A DNA stretch of 64,000 nucleotides from Cyclobacterium salsum (lineage in GTDB: Bacteria > Bacteroidota > Bacteroidia > Cytophagales > Cyclobacteriaceae): NCBI RefSeq assembly GCF_010119245.1, contig NZ_WNKG01000002.1, positions 372,001 through 436,000 on the forward strand, in the 5' to 3' direction. The first letter of the stretch is position 1; the number at the start of each line of letters is the position of its first letter. Under the pieces are notes generated by a model. The model was not told the origin of the DNA and made no database searches. It was given only the letters and a program-made list of their open reading frames with translations. Positions 49,177-57,961 of the stretch are shown in pieces. Made by a program: the position numbers and the translations under genes.

Positions 49177-49190
49177 TGAGACCGTTTAAA
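49177..49190. promoter_or_regulatory. Secondary LacI-type operator candidate
   Basis: TGAGACCGTTTAAA keeps the central CG and much of the LacI-family operator pattern, TGnAAnCGnTTnCA. It lies about 40 bp upstream of the LacI start, a position suiting autorepression. Weaker than the site at 49219. Confidence 0.3.
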
Positions 49191-49218
49191 ATGAATATTA
49201 AGGAAATAATCCAGTAAA

Positions 49219-49232
49219 TGCAATCGATTGCG
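49219..49232. promoter_or_regulatory. LacI-family operator, best candidate
   Basis: TGCAATCGATTGCG fits TGnAAnCGnTTnCA at all but the last position and contains a perfect 12-bp palindrome (49220-49231). It lies 80 bp upstream of the LacI-family start and 167 bp upstream of the divergent oxidoreductase gene. Consensus match seen in the sequence; binding is inference. Confidence 0.55.
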
Positions 49233-49281
49233 CTATTATATGTTTTATTCTTTTGTGATATTCTTTATATTTAATCCTTTA

Positions 49282-49295
49282 TTAAACCGTTTCTT
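49282..49295. promoter_or_regulatory. Third LacI-type operator candidate
   Basis: TTAAACCGTTTCTT has the AAnCGnTT core of LacI-family operators but lacks the outer TG/CA pairs. It lies about 105 bp upstream of the oxidoreductase start at 49399, so the three sites would bracket the divergent promoters. Confidence 0.3.
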
Positions 49296-49398
49296 AATTC
49301 TTATTCAGGAAATGAAAGTGCCTATGCCGTGAATACCATAAAAAGTACTGTGGTAATTGATTTAATCTCATTAAACTTTAATATTTAAAAATACACTT

Positions 49399-50811
49399 AT
49401 GAAATTCAATAGTAAATTTTGGTCACCTGTTGCTGCCTCAATTTTACTTTTATCCATCTCATGTTCCAACGAAAAAAATGTGGAAGAAGAAGTGAAAACT
49501 ACCTTTAACGGAGAAGAAAACGAAATCAAATTATTAACCTTAGACCCGGGACATTTTCATGCCCACCTGGTTAAAAAATCCATGTACGAGCAGGTCGATC
49601 CAAAAGTACATGTTTACGCCCCAGACGGTCCGGAGTTAGAGGCTTACCTGCAAGCCATAGAAAGCTTCAATACGCGGGAAGAGAACCCTACCAGTTGGCA
49701 ATTGGAAGTATACAAGGGAGATGATTTCCTGGAAAAAATGATTCAGGAAAAGAAGGGAAATGTAATGGTGACAGCCGGTAATAACCGGGAAAAGACCGCA
49801 AATATCAAGGCTACCGTAGATGCTGGGTTTCATGTGCTGGCAGACAAACCCATGGCCATTGATGTTGCCGGGTTTGAATTGCTCAAAGAAGCGTTCGCGT
49901 CGGCCAGTGAAAACAACGTGTTGCTCTATGATATTATGACCGAACGGTTTGAAATTTCGACGATCCTTCAACGTGAATTTTCCATGATTCCCGAAATATT
50001 CGGTACCTTGGTGGAAGGAAGCCTGGAAGACCCCGCGATCACCAAAGAAAGTGTGCATCATTTTTACAAGCAGGTTTCCGGCAAGCCGCTGATTCGACCG
50101 GCCTGGTTTTACGACGTGAGCCAGCAGGGAAATGGGATAGTGGACGTAACTACCCACCTGGTAGACTTAGTGCAATGGGAAAGTTTTCCCGAAACAGTTA
50201 TTAATTATGAGACCGACATTGAAATGCTTGAGGCCAGAAGATGGACCACGGACCTGAGCATGGAACAGTTTTCTCGTTCCACCGGTTTGGACGCGTATCC
50301 GGATTACTTGCAAGGGGTAGTAGAAAACGACACCTTAAAAGTGTATGGAAATGGCGAGATAAACTATAAAATTAATGGAATTCATGCCAAGGTATCCGTA
50401 ATCTGGAATTACATCGCACCGGAAGGGTCTGCCGACACCCATTATTCCATTATGAGAGGAACCAAATCTAATCTGGTGATCCGGCAAGATGCGGAAGAAA
50501 ATTACACTCCGGAATTATACCTGGAACCAGTGGAAGGAGTGGATCCGGAAGCATTTGAAACGACGGTTCAGGAGCAGGTCAGCAACCTGTCCGGTAAGTT
50601 CAGTGGACTCGATGTAGTGAAGGTAGAAGGGAAAAATTCCTGGCGAATAGTCATTCCACAACCATTCAGGACGAGTCATGAAGATCATTTCAGGGAAGTA
50701 ACAGAAGCGTACATCCAATACCTCACCGAGGGGAAATTGCCCGACTGGGAAGTTCCTAACATGTTGGCAAAATACTATGTCACTACCAGGGGGCTTGAAT
50801 TGGCTCAATAA
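49399..50811 (+). CDS. Gfo/Idh/MocA-family oxidoreductase, lipoprotein
   Basis: A 470-aa protein with a lipoprotein signal (lipobox SISC, Cys22). The N-terminal half resembles the family's NAD(P)-binding fold, and the signature GFHVLADKPMAI (Lys-Pro dipeptide of the cofactor/catalytic site) is present. GNGIVDVTTHLVDLVQW carries the family's catalytic-type histidine region. The C-terminal part matches the putative-oxidoreductase C-terminal domain seen in Bacteroidota. Such enzymes oxidise sugar hydroxyls, often at C3. It heads a run of exported enzymes (to 55592) and sits divergently from LacI/uxaB. Confidence 0.87.
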   Translation: MKFNSKFWSPVAASILLLSISCSNEKNVEEEVKTTFNGEENEIKLLTLDPGHFHAHLVKKSMYEQVDPKVHVYAPDGPELEAYLQAIESFNTREENPTSWQLEVYKGDDFLEKMIQEKKGNVMVTAGNNREKTANIKATVDAGFHVLADKPMAIDVAGFELLKEAFASASENNVLLYDIMTERFEISTILQREFSMIPEIFGTLVEGSLEDPAITKESVHHFYKQVSGKPLIRPAWFYDVSQQGNGIVDVTTHLVDLVQWESFPETVINYETDIEMLEARRWTTDLSMEQFSRSTGLDAYPDYLQGVVENDTLKVYGNGEINYKINGIHAKVSVIWNYIAPEGSADTHYSIMRGTKSNLVIRQDAEENYTPELYLEPVEGVDPEAFETTVQEQVSNLSGKFSGLDVVKVEGKNSWRIVIPQPFRTSHEDHFREVTEAYIQYLTEGKLPDWEVPNMLAKYYVTTRGLELAQ

Positions 50812-50831
50812 TTTGCAGTAGCAATCTGTAC

Positions 50832-52100
50832 ATGGAAAATGAAAGAAGAGAATTTATAAAAAAGGCTGGCCTGGTTGGGGTGGGGCTGACAGGAGGGATC
50901 TCTTTCCCCGCTGCCCTCGCAAACGCTCCAGCCCAAACCCAAACCGAAATGAACCGTGCCGAACAGAGTATTATAGGACCTTACGGCCCTTGGTTGGATC
51001 GTGTCATGAAAAGGGAATTACCATCCCTCTCATTTCGTAATGATTCGTTTACTGATCTGAACGAATGGAAATCCCTTGCTCTTAGCCGTACCAGAGAAAG
51101 GCTGGGCATACCGGCGTTGGGGGAGCTACCCCGCATGAAGGTCCATGATTCTCACGTGTACGATGGGTTGCAGATAGAGGAAGTTTCCTGGCAGCTACCC
51201 TACGGACGTCCTACGAAAGCACTTATTTTGAAACCGGAGGCTGCTACCGGTAAATTACCAGCTATCCTTGCGTTTCATGACCATGGAGGGAACAAGTATT
51301 TTGGCCTCAGGAAAATAACGAAAACAGGAAAAGGTCAGCACGAATTGATGTCAAGTCATCAGGATCATTATTACGAAGGAAAAGCCTGGGCCAATGAGAT
51401 GGCCAAACGGGGTTATGTGGTCATGATACCAGATGCCTTTACCTTTGCCAGCAGAAGGGTATTGTTGGAAGATGTTCCCGAAGATCAACGCTCCGGATTG
51501 TCCGACAGGGATCCGGAATCCCCTCAATCCATTGAAGCTTACAACCAATGGGCCGGTCAGCACGAGCATGTAATGGCCAAATCGCTTTTTTGTGGCGGCA
51601 CTACCTGGCCGGGGGTGTTTTTTGCAGAGGATCAGGTGGCGCTGGATTTGCTTTTGGCTCGTCCTGATGTAGACGAAGAGAACGTAGGCTGTGGCGGATT
51701 ATCCGGAGGCGGTCTACGTACCGTTATGATGGCCGGTTTGGATCACCGAATCAAATGTGCCGTTTGTGTGGGATTTATGAGTACCTGGACTGACTTTATG
51801 CTAAATAAAGCCTATACCCATACCTGGATGACTTACGTTCCCCGCTTACCGGAGGAATTGGATTTTCCAGAAATTCTGGGGCTGCGGACTCCACTACCAA
51901 CCTTGGTTTTAAATGACGAGCAGGATCAATTGTACACCTTACCCGAAATGAAAAAGGCCGATCTGATTTTGCAGGAGGTCTTTGAAAAGGCTGGAGCAGC
52001 GAATAGGTACAAGGCCTCCTATTATCCGGGCCCACATAAATTTGATCAGGCCATGCAGCAGGAAGCCTTTTCCTGGTGGGACAAATGGCTGAAAACCTAA
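50832..52100 (+). CDS. Tat-exported alpha/beta-hydrolase (dienelactone/acetylxylan-esterase-like)
   Basis: A 422-aa protein. The Tat motif ERREFIKKAG, followed by a hydrophobic stretch, is at residues 4-32. The hydrolase core has the strand ILAFHDHGGNK (oxyanion region), the nucleophile S291 in GLSGGG, and probable acid and base in LNDEQDQLY and GPHKFD near the C-terminus. Family members are carbohydrate esterases or dienelactone hydrolases. It begins 20 bp after the oxidoreductase gene and is followed after 10 bp by another hydrolase, so they share a transcript. Likely role: removing acyl groups from the substrate glycan. Confidence 0.82.
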   Translation: MENERREFIKKAGLVGVGLTGGISFPAALANAPAQTQTEMNRAEQSIIGPYGPWLDRVMKRELPSLSFRNDSFTDLNEWKSLALSRTRERLGIPALGELPRMKVHDSHVYDGLQIEEVSWQLPYGRPTKALILKPEAATGKLPAILAFHDHGGNKYFGLRKITKTGKGQHELMSSHQDHYYEGKAWANEMAKRGYVVMIPDAFTFASRRVLLEDVPEDQRSGLSDRDPESPQSIEAYNQWAGQHEHVMAKSLFCGGTTWPGVFFAEDQVALDLLLARPDVDEENVGCGGLSGGGLRTVMMAGLDHRIKCAVCVGFMSTWTDFMLNKAYTHTWMTYVPRLPEELDFPEILGLRTPLPTLVLNDEQDQLYTLPEMKKADLILQEVFEKAGAANRYKASYYPGPHKFDQAMQQEAFSWWDKWLKT

Positions 52101-52110
52101 AAATAACTTC

Positions 52111-53313
52111 ATGAAAAATAATCCTATTACCCAAATGGCGAGTGCCCTGCTGGTTCCCTTTTGTTGGCTACTGCTATCCATCACTGCCGCCGAGGCCCAA
52201 AAAGAGGCGGATGAGATGCTTTGTGTGGGGGCGCACTGGACCGAAGAGGAAGGAGCCGCATTCCTTCAAATGATGCGGGAAGAATACAAAAGTGAAAGGG
52301 CCTGGGATAAACGGGCCAAAGATATTCGAAAACAGATTCTGAAGGGAACGGAGCTACAGCGGATGCCTGAAAAAACGGCCCTGAATCCTATTCTGGGAGA
52401 GGTGCGCGTACATGAGGGTTATCAAGTTCAAAATGTAGCCTTTGAGAGCCTGCCAGGGGTATATGTGACGGGAAGCGTTTACATGCCCCTCGAAAATTCT
52501 GGAAAATTGCCTGGCATCTTAAGTCCGCACGGGCATTGGGATCAGGAAGGGGATGTCGGACGCTACCGGGCCGATGCCCAAAAACGATTCGCTTCCCTGG
52601 CACGAATGGGAGCCATGGTCTTTGCTTACGATGCCGTGGGCTACGGGCAGCAAAAGGAGCTGGGTTGGGAGCACCGTGCCGATGGAGAAGTGCTCAAGAT
52701 GCAGCTGTGGAACAGCATTCGAGGGGTTGATTTTATCCTTTCCCTGGGCGCGGATCCCGAAAGGCTGGCCGTTACCGGAGCTTCCGGTGGGGCTACCCAA
52801 TCGTTTTTGCTGGCGGCAGTGGACGATCGAATTGACGTGGCTGCACCGGTGGTAATGGTCTCGGCTCATTTTTTTGGTGGATGTGTGTGTGAAAGTGGCA
52901 TGCCCATTCATAAATCCAAAAATTTTCAAACCAATAACGTGGAAATTGCTGCTCTGATTGCTCCCAAGCCCTTGCTATTGGTATCTGTAGGAGGGGATTG
53001 GACCAAAAACACCCCGGAGGTAGAATATCCCCACATTCAATATATTTACAATTTGAAAGGAAAGCCGGAAAGGGTACAAAATGTACATATACCAGAAGAT
53101 AATCACGGATACGATGCCAAAAAGCGACAAGCGGTTTATCCCTTTCTGGCCAAACATTTGGGACTTGATCTTTCAAAAGCCTTGCATGCCGATGGGAGTT
53201 TAAAGGAAGCGGATGTAGTGTTGGAAGCGCAAGAGACGCTGTATCCTTTTGATGACAATAACCCCTTTCCTGAAACTGGAATCACCTCTATTTTTAATGT
53301 AAAATGGAACTAG
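52111..53313 (+). CDS. Exported alpha/beta-hydrolase (acetylxylan-esterase-like)
   Basis: A 400-aa protein with a Sec signal peptide (about 1-29, ending AEAQ). The hydrolase core includes GILSPHGHWDQEGD (oxyanion strand), FAYDAVGYGQQ, the nucleophile S225 in GASGGATQ, and a late EDNHGYD histidine. It resembles carbohydrate-esterase-like members of the fold. Its last 10 bases overlap the first possible start of the next gene, so the two are tightly coupled. Different enough from the gene before it that this is not a recent tandem duplicate. Confidence 0.82.
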   Translation: MKNNPITQMASALLVPFCWLLLSITAAEAQKEADEMLCVGAHWTEEEGAAFLQMMREEYKSERAWDKRAKDIRKQILKGTELQRMPEKTALNPILGEVRVHEGYQVQNVAFESLPGVYVTGSVYMPLENSGKLPGILSPHGHWDQEGDVGRYRADAQKRFASLARMGAMVFAYDAVGYGQQKELGWEHRADGEVLKMQLWNSIRGVDFILSLGADPERLAVTGASGGATQSFLLAAVDDRIDVAAPVVMVSAHFFGGCVCESGMPIHKSKNFQTNNVEIAALIAPKPLLLVSVGGDWTKNTPEVEYPHIQYIYNLKGKPERVQNVHIPEDNHGYDAKKRQAVYPFLAKHLGLDLSKALHADGSLKEADVVLEAQETLYPFDDNNPFPETGITSIFNVKWN

Positions 53314-54188
53314 AAATGAACAACAAGCAAACCTACAGAAGGGACTTTCTTAAAAAGACCCTGGTATCGGGATTGGCACTGAGTACCTTGGGAGCCTGGT
53401 CCGGCAACGCTTCTTCCATGAAATTTGGCCTGGTGACTTATTTATGGGGGAAAGACTGGTCCTTACCAGAACTGATTGCCAACTGTGAAAAAACGGGGTA
53501 TCAGGGGGTCGAATTACGCACCGAGCATGCCCATGGCGTGGAGGCACACCTGAATAAAAATGAAAGAAGGGAAGCCCGAAAACGGTTTGCGGATAGTCCG
53601 GTGACCTGTATCGGGTATGGAAGTAACTTCGAATACCACAGCCCGGAGCCCGCTGTCCTGATCGAAAACATTCAGCAAACCAAAGCCTATATTCAACTTT
53701 GCAGGGACATTGGTGCCACCGGGATCAAGGTAAAACCCAATACCTTGCCGGAGGGAATTTCCCGGGAAAAAACCATCGCTCAAATTGCTAAATCGCTGAG
53801 TGAAGTAGGGGAATATGGAGCTGATCATGGACAACTGATTCGGGTGGAAGTGCACGGACGAACTACTCAGCAGTTACCGGTGATGAAGGAAATATTTGAT
53901 CAGGTAACTTCCTCAAATGTAAAAATTTGTTGGAACAGCAACGATACGGATCTGATGGATCCTGGGTTGGAAGCGAATTTTGCCATGGTAAAAAAGTGGT
54001 TGGGAGATACCACTCACGTCCGGGCTTTCAACGAGAATTCCTATCCCTATCAGAAGCTTTTCCGCCTATTGGATGGTGCTGCCTACCAGGGATGGGTATT
54101 ATTGGAAGCGCATAGCAATCCTGCAGATAAAATAGCTTCCATGCAAGAGCAGAAAGTACTCTTCGAAGGGTTCATGGAAAACATGTGA
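53304..54188 (+). CDS. Tat-exported sugar phosphate isomerase/epimerase-like TIM barrel
   Basis: 294 aa from ATG 53304, or 290 aa from ATG 53316, which is 2 nt past the preceding stop. The Tat motif RRDFLKK lies at 12-18, followed by a hydrophobic stretch, so the mature protein is periplasmic, where sugar phosphates are not expected. The barrel has the xylose-isomerase-like pattern GYQGVELRTEHAHGVE, IRVEVHGRT (metal Glu/His), CWNSNDTDL and GWVLLEAHSNP. Proteins of this fold paired with Gfo/Idh/MocA oxidoreductases include isomerases and 3-keto-glycoside lyases. I favour the lyase/epimerase role. Confidence 0.85.
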   Translation: MELEMNNKQTYRRDFLKKTLVSGLALSTLGAWSGNASSMKFGLVTYLWGKDWSLPELIANCEKTGYQGVELRTEHAHGVEAHLNKNERREARKRFADSPVTCIGYGSNFEYHSPEPAVLIENIQQTKAYIQLCRDIGATGIKVKPNTLPEGISREKTIAQIAKSLSEVGEYGADHGQLIRVEVHGRTTQQLPVMKEIFDQVTSSNVKICWNSNDTDLMDPGLEANFAMVKKWLGDTTHVRAFNENSYPYQKLFRLLDGAAYQGWVLLEAHSNPADKIASMQEQKVLFEGFMENM

Positions 54189-54218
54189 TTTTTAAAAAGA
54201 ATAAACCTAAAACTAAAT

Positions 54219-55592
54219 ATGTCAGAAAGAAGAGAATTTATTAAAAAAAGCCTGCTGGGTAGTGCGGGCATTGCCATAGCGGGAATGAGCATGAGTGCGA
54301 AGTCCTACGCTAGCATTATGGGTGCCAATGATCGGATGCATCTGGCTGTTATCGGAATCCGGGGACAGGGAACCAACCATATCAACCAATTTTGTAAACT
54401 GAAGGAAAGCCGGAATGTAGTTATTAAAACCTTGTGTGATGCGGATGAGAATACCTGGGCCGAAAAAGTAAAACTGGTAAAGGATAGCGTTGGAGACACG
54501 CCGGGTACGGAATACGACATGAGAAAGGTCCTGGAGGATCCGGAGGTAGATGCGGTTTCTTTTGCGACCCCAAATCACTGGCATGCACTGGGTACGGTAT
54601 GGGCCTGCCAGGCAGGTAAAAATGTCTACGTGGAAAAGCCGGCCAGCCATAATGTATATGAAGGGAGAAAGATGATCGAAGCAGCGCGAAAATACAACCG
54701 GATTGTACAGGTAGGATTTCAGAATCGCTCCATCCAGAACGTAATGGAAGCCATGAAATTTTTACATGACGGCAATATTGGAGAGGTGTATATGGCCCGC
54801 GGATTGTGCTATAAGCCACGGAATTCCTTTGGTATTTCAAGGGACAGTGCCCCACCGGAAGGCCTTCACTATGATTTATGGCTGGGTCCAGCTCCTTACA
54901 GGGCCTACAATGAGAAAAAAGGCCACTACAACTGGCACTGGCATTGGGATACCGGAAATGGTGATACCGGTAATCAGGGTCCCCATCAATTTGACATTGC
55001 CAGATGGGGTTTGAATAAAAATGAACACCCCGTATCCGTGTATTCTGCGGGGGGAATTTACGGGATTACTCCCCAAGAGTGCTCGCAGGAAACACCTAAT
55101 ACGCAGACATCGCTCTTTACCTACGATGACGGAAAAGTGCTGGAATTCGAAACCCGGGGCAGGTACACCCATGGGGAATCTAGTCTGGGAATTAAGATAG
55201 GAAACATGTTTTACGGGACGGATGGCTACCTCGAACTGGATGGCAGTACCTGGAAGGCCTTTCGAAAGGATGAAAAAGAGCCTTTTGCCAGCTCCCAGAA
55301 AGCACAGGCTGAAACCTCGGGAGGATCCAATGTGTTGGCAGCCCCGGGAGGATCCGAACATTATGCTAACTTTCTGGATGCCATCAGAGACGATAAAAAG
55401 GAAAGCTTGCATTGTGATATCCGGGAAGGATACTATTCTTCTGCCTTGCCCTTGATTGCAAATATCTCTTACCGTCTGAAGAGAGAATTGAAATTTATGG
55501 GAGAGTATGAGAAATTTGCCAATGATACAGAGGCAGATACCATGTTGACCAGACCCAGCCGGCCACCTTATGTGGTTCCGGAGCAGGTTTAA
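54219..55592 (+). CDS. Tat-exported Gfo/Idh/MocA-family oxidoreductase
   Basis: A 457-aa protein: Tat motif ERREFIKKS at 3-11 and a hydrophobic segment to about 32, Rossmann domain beginning near residue 40 (LAVIGIRGQG), the signature VYVEKPASHN with the Lys-Pro pair, and a C-terminal sugar-binding domain with HYNWHWHWDTGNGDTGNQG and PHQFDIARWGL, where the His/Asp residues usually form the active site. Tat export lets NAD(P) be bound before translocation. This subgroup is known in Bacteroidota for periplasmic oxidation or rearrangement of glycosides. It closes the run begun at 49399. Confidence 0.92.
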   Translation: MSERREFIKKSLLGSAGIAIAGMSMSAKSYASIMGANDRMHLAVIGIRGQGTNHINQFCKLKESRNVVIKTLCDADENTWAEKVKLVKDSVGDTPGTEYDMRKVLEDPEVDAVSFATPNHWHALGTVWACQAGKNVYVEKPASHNVYEGRKMIEAARKYNRIVQVGFQNRSIQNVMEAMKFLHDGNIGEVYMARGLCYKPRNSFGISRDSAPPEGLHYDLWLGPAPYRAYNEKKGHYNWHWHWDTGNGDTGNQGPHQFDIARWGLNKNEHPVSVYSAGGIYGITPQECSQETPNTQTSLFTYDDGKVLEFETRGRYTHGESSLGIKIGNMFYGTDGYLELDGSTWKAFRKDEKEPFASSQKAQAETSGGSNVLAAPGGSEHYANFLDAIRDDKKESLHCDIREGYYSSALPLIANISYRLKRELKFMGEYEKFANDTEADTMLTRPSRPPYVVPEQV

Positions 55593-55608
55593 TTTCAGGC
55601 AGGATAGA

Positions 55609-55648
55609 AACAAAGGGGAAGACAAGATGTCATTCCCTTTTGTTTTTT
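55609..55648 (+). terminator. Terminator after the oxidoreductase run
   Basis: AACAAAGGGGAA (55609-55620) pairs with TTCCCTTTTGTT (55633-55644, one G-T pair), followed by T residues. Confidence 0.8.
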
Positions 55649-55744
55649 CGGCTTTAACGGTTCTGCCGGATTTTTCGAAATGTACCGAAAAATGTTGCTT
55701 TGTATGATGAATCAAGTATTACCAATTCTGTAACCCATTTTCTT

Positions 55745-57847
55745 ATGAATCGCATATTCTTCACCTTATTGATTTTTCTCTTTCTTGGTTTTTCAAGTCA
55801 GGCTCAGGAGGATTTAAAGGTCATTCAATCGCATTGGGTCAGTTTTACGGATGGTCCCAATGCGCTTTACAAGCATCAGGCAGCGCAGGCCTTTAAGATG
55901 CTGGATGCCAGAGAGAAGGCGGTAAAGGAATTGCATTCCCTTGAGGACTGGAAAGGTTGGCAGAAACAGGTTGAAAAAACATTGATGCAAGTAGTGGGAC
56001 CTTTTCCGGAAAAGACTCCACTTCGCCCAGAAATCACCCGAACGATCCAAAAGCCCGGCTATCGGATGGACCATCTGGTCTTTCAGTCTCAGCCTGAGTT
56101 TTATGTTAGTGCCACTCTGTTTATCCCGGATGGATTAAAATCGAAAGCCCCGGCCATTATTTATTGTTCGGGACATGCCCTGGAATCCTATCGAAGTGTT
56201 ACCTACCAGCATGTGATTTTGAATCTGGTAAAAAAGGGGTTTATCGTATTGGCTTTTGATCCGGTAGGTCAGGGAGAACGACTCGAATACTATGATTCCG
56301 CTACGGGAAAGCCTACCATTGGCGGACCAACCAAACAGCATTCCTATCCGGGTGCACAGGCTTTTATTTCGGGCTCCTCCCAGGCAAGATACATGATTTG
56401 GGACGGAATCAGGGCAGTTGATTACCTGATTTCCCGGCCTGAAGTGGACCGGGAAAGAATAGGCATCACCGGCAGGTCCGGCGGAGGCACCCAAGCAGCT
56501 TACATCGCTGCCTTTGATGATCGTATTTATGCTTCAGCACCTGAAAATTACCTTACTAATTTTAGGCGGCTATGGTTAACTCACGGGCCACAGGATGCCG
56601 AACAAAATTTCTATCGGGGGATTGCTTCCGGGCTGGATCAGCCCGACTTGCTGCTGGTGAGAGCACCTAAACCTAATTTGCTTATCGCCACGAGCAGAGA
56701 TATTTTCAATATTGAAGGGGCAAGAGAAACGGCAAAGCAGGTAAGCCGGATTTACCAGGCTTTCGATGCGCCGGGTAATTTTGCCTTGGTGGAAGACGAC
56801 GCTGGTCATGCATCTACTCAAAAAAACAGGGAGGCCATGTATGCCTTTTTCCAAAACCATTTAAATCTCCCTGGGGAGTCATTGGATGAATCGATAGATA
56901 CCTTAAGCAACGAAGAACTCCAGGTCAGTCCAAAAGGACAATTACTGGAAACGTACCCGGGAAAGACCATACAGCAACTCAACCTGGAATTCCTTTCGGA
57001 TCAACCTACCGGAACCCTGGAGGAACGGGTTGCGGATTCAAGGGAATTATCCGGATACCTGGAGCCGGTGGGTACATCGGAGCGAATGATGACTGGCAGG
57101 TACCAACGTGACGGATATACGGTAGAAAAGCACCTGATAAAAGGAGAGGGGGAATATTGGATTCCATTTTTGCTGCTGGTACCGGAGGAGATTACCGCTG
57201 AAGCGGTACTCTACTTGCATCCCGAGGGTAAAGCGGCCGATGCGTCGGTCGGGGGCGAGATGGAAGCTTTGGTAAAGGAAGGAGCCATGGTCATGGCACC
57301 CGACTTGTTGAATACGGGGGAAATGGGAAGCGGTGGATTCAATGGGGACTCTAATTTCAAAGGAAATTCCTATAACCATTGGTTTGGCAGTATTCTGATT
57401 GGACGGAGTCTGGTAGGTCTGCACGCCGGGGATGTCAATCGACTTGCAAAGACGTTGCAGGAAGTATCCGGAAATAAAACCATCAAAGGCCTGGCTAAGG
57501 GACGCATGTCAGCCGTTCTGCTGCATGCAGCAAATTACAATGAGGCTTATTCATCGATTGCGTTAATCGACCCCATGGTATCCTACCGAGCGCTGGTGCA
57601 AGAACGAAACTACGACCCTTCCCTGATTCCTTTTGCCGTGGCCAACTCGGTAACCCATTATGATTTGCCTGATTTGTTGGAAAACCTGGCGGACAAAAGA
57701 CCCCTGGTATTGCAGGTCGATGCCGTGACGCCTTCTGAGGGTCAATCCCTGTTGCCGGAACGGGCAGCCATGGAAAAGATCAATGTAATTCAAACCGTTG
57801 ATCTTGAAGAAAGAAGCGGTTATTTGAAGCAATGGCTGCAACCTTGA
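55745..57847 (+). CDS. Exported double alpha/beta-hydrolase (acetylxylan-esterase-like), second domain degenerate
   Basis: 700 aa from ATG 55745, where a signal peptide (about 1-20, ending SQAQ) starts; the ATG at 55700 would put 15 polar residues in front of it. The first hydrolase domain (about 85-380) is complete: APAIIYCSGH, FDPVGQGE, the nucleophile S245 in GRSGGGTQ and a late DDAGHAS histidine. The second (about 455-700) keeps the strand order (AVLYLHPEGK, MVMAPDLLNTGEMG) but has GLAKGRMSA where a GxSxG nucleophile elbow is expected. It is set apart from the previous run by a terminator but is probably functionally linked. Confidence 0.83.
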   Translation: MNRIFFTLLIFLFLGFSSQAQEDLKVIQSHWVSFTDGPNALYKHQAAQAFKMLDAREKAVKELHSLEDWKGWQKQVEKTLMQVVGPFPEKTPLRPEITRTIQKPGYRMDHLVFQSQPEFYVSATLFIPDGLKSKAPAIIYCSGHALESYRSVTYQHVILNLVKKGFIVLAFDPVGQGERLEYYDSATGKPTIGGPTKQHSYPGAQAFISGSSQARYMIWDGIRAVDYLISRPEVDRERIGITGRSGGGTQAAYIAAFDDRIYASAPENYLTNFRRLWLTHGPQDAEQNFYRGIASGLDQPDLLLVRAPKPNLLIATSRDIFNIEGARETAKQVSRIYQAFDAPGNFALVEDDAGHASTQKNREAMYAFFQNHLNLPGESLDESIDTLSNEELQVSPKGQLLETYPGKTIQQLNLEFLSDQPTGTLEERVADSRELSGYLEPVGTSERMMTGRYQRDGYTVEKHLIKGEGEYWIPFLLLVPEEITAEAVLYLHPEGKAADASVGGEMEALVKEGAMVMAPDLLNTGEMGSGGFNGDSNFKGNSYNHWFGSILIGRSLVGLHAGDVNRLAKTLQEVSGNKTIKGLAKGRMSAVLLHAANYNEAYSSIALIDPMVSYRALVQERNYDPSLIPFAVANSVTHYDLPDLLENLADKRPLVLQVDAVTPSEGQSLLPERAAMEKINVIQTVDLEERSGYLKQWLQP

Positions 57848-57904
57848 TTTGGACAAGGACAATATCAATTTGATCTATGTATCGGGCTGGTTGCCCCTAA
57901 AACA

Positions 57905-57941
57905 GTAAAAGCTACCCCGCATTCTAAGGGGTAGCTTTTAC
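57905..57941. terminator. Bidirectional terminator before the aldolase gene
   Basis: GTAAAAGCTACCCC (57905-57918) pairs perfectly with GGGGTAGCTTTTAC (57928-57941), between the convergent hydrolase and aldolase genes. Confidence 0.8.
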
Positions 57942-57961
57942 TTGGTTATCGCTTGTCCGTT

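Noticed and set aside
54876-55715. 279-codon minus-strand frame opposite the Tat-exported oxidoreductase
   Set aside because: Shadow frame; it also runs through a clear terminator at 55609-55648.
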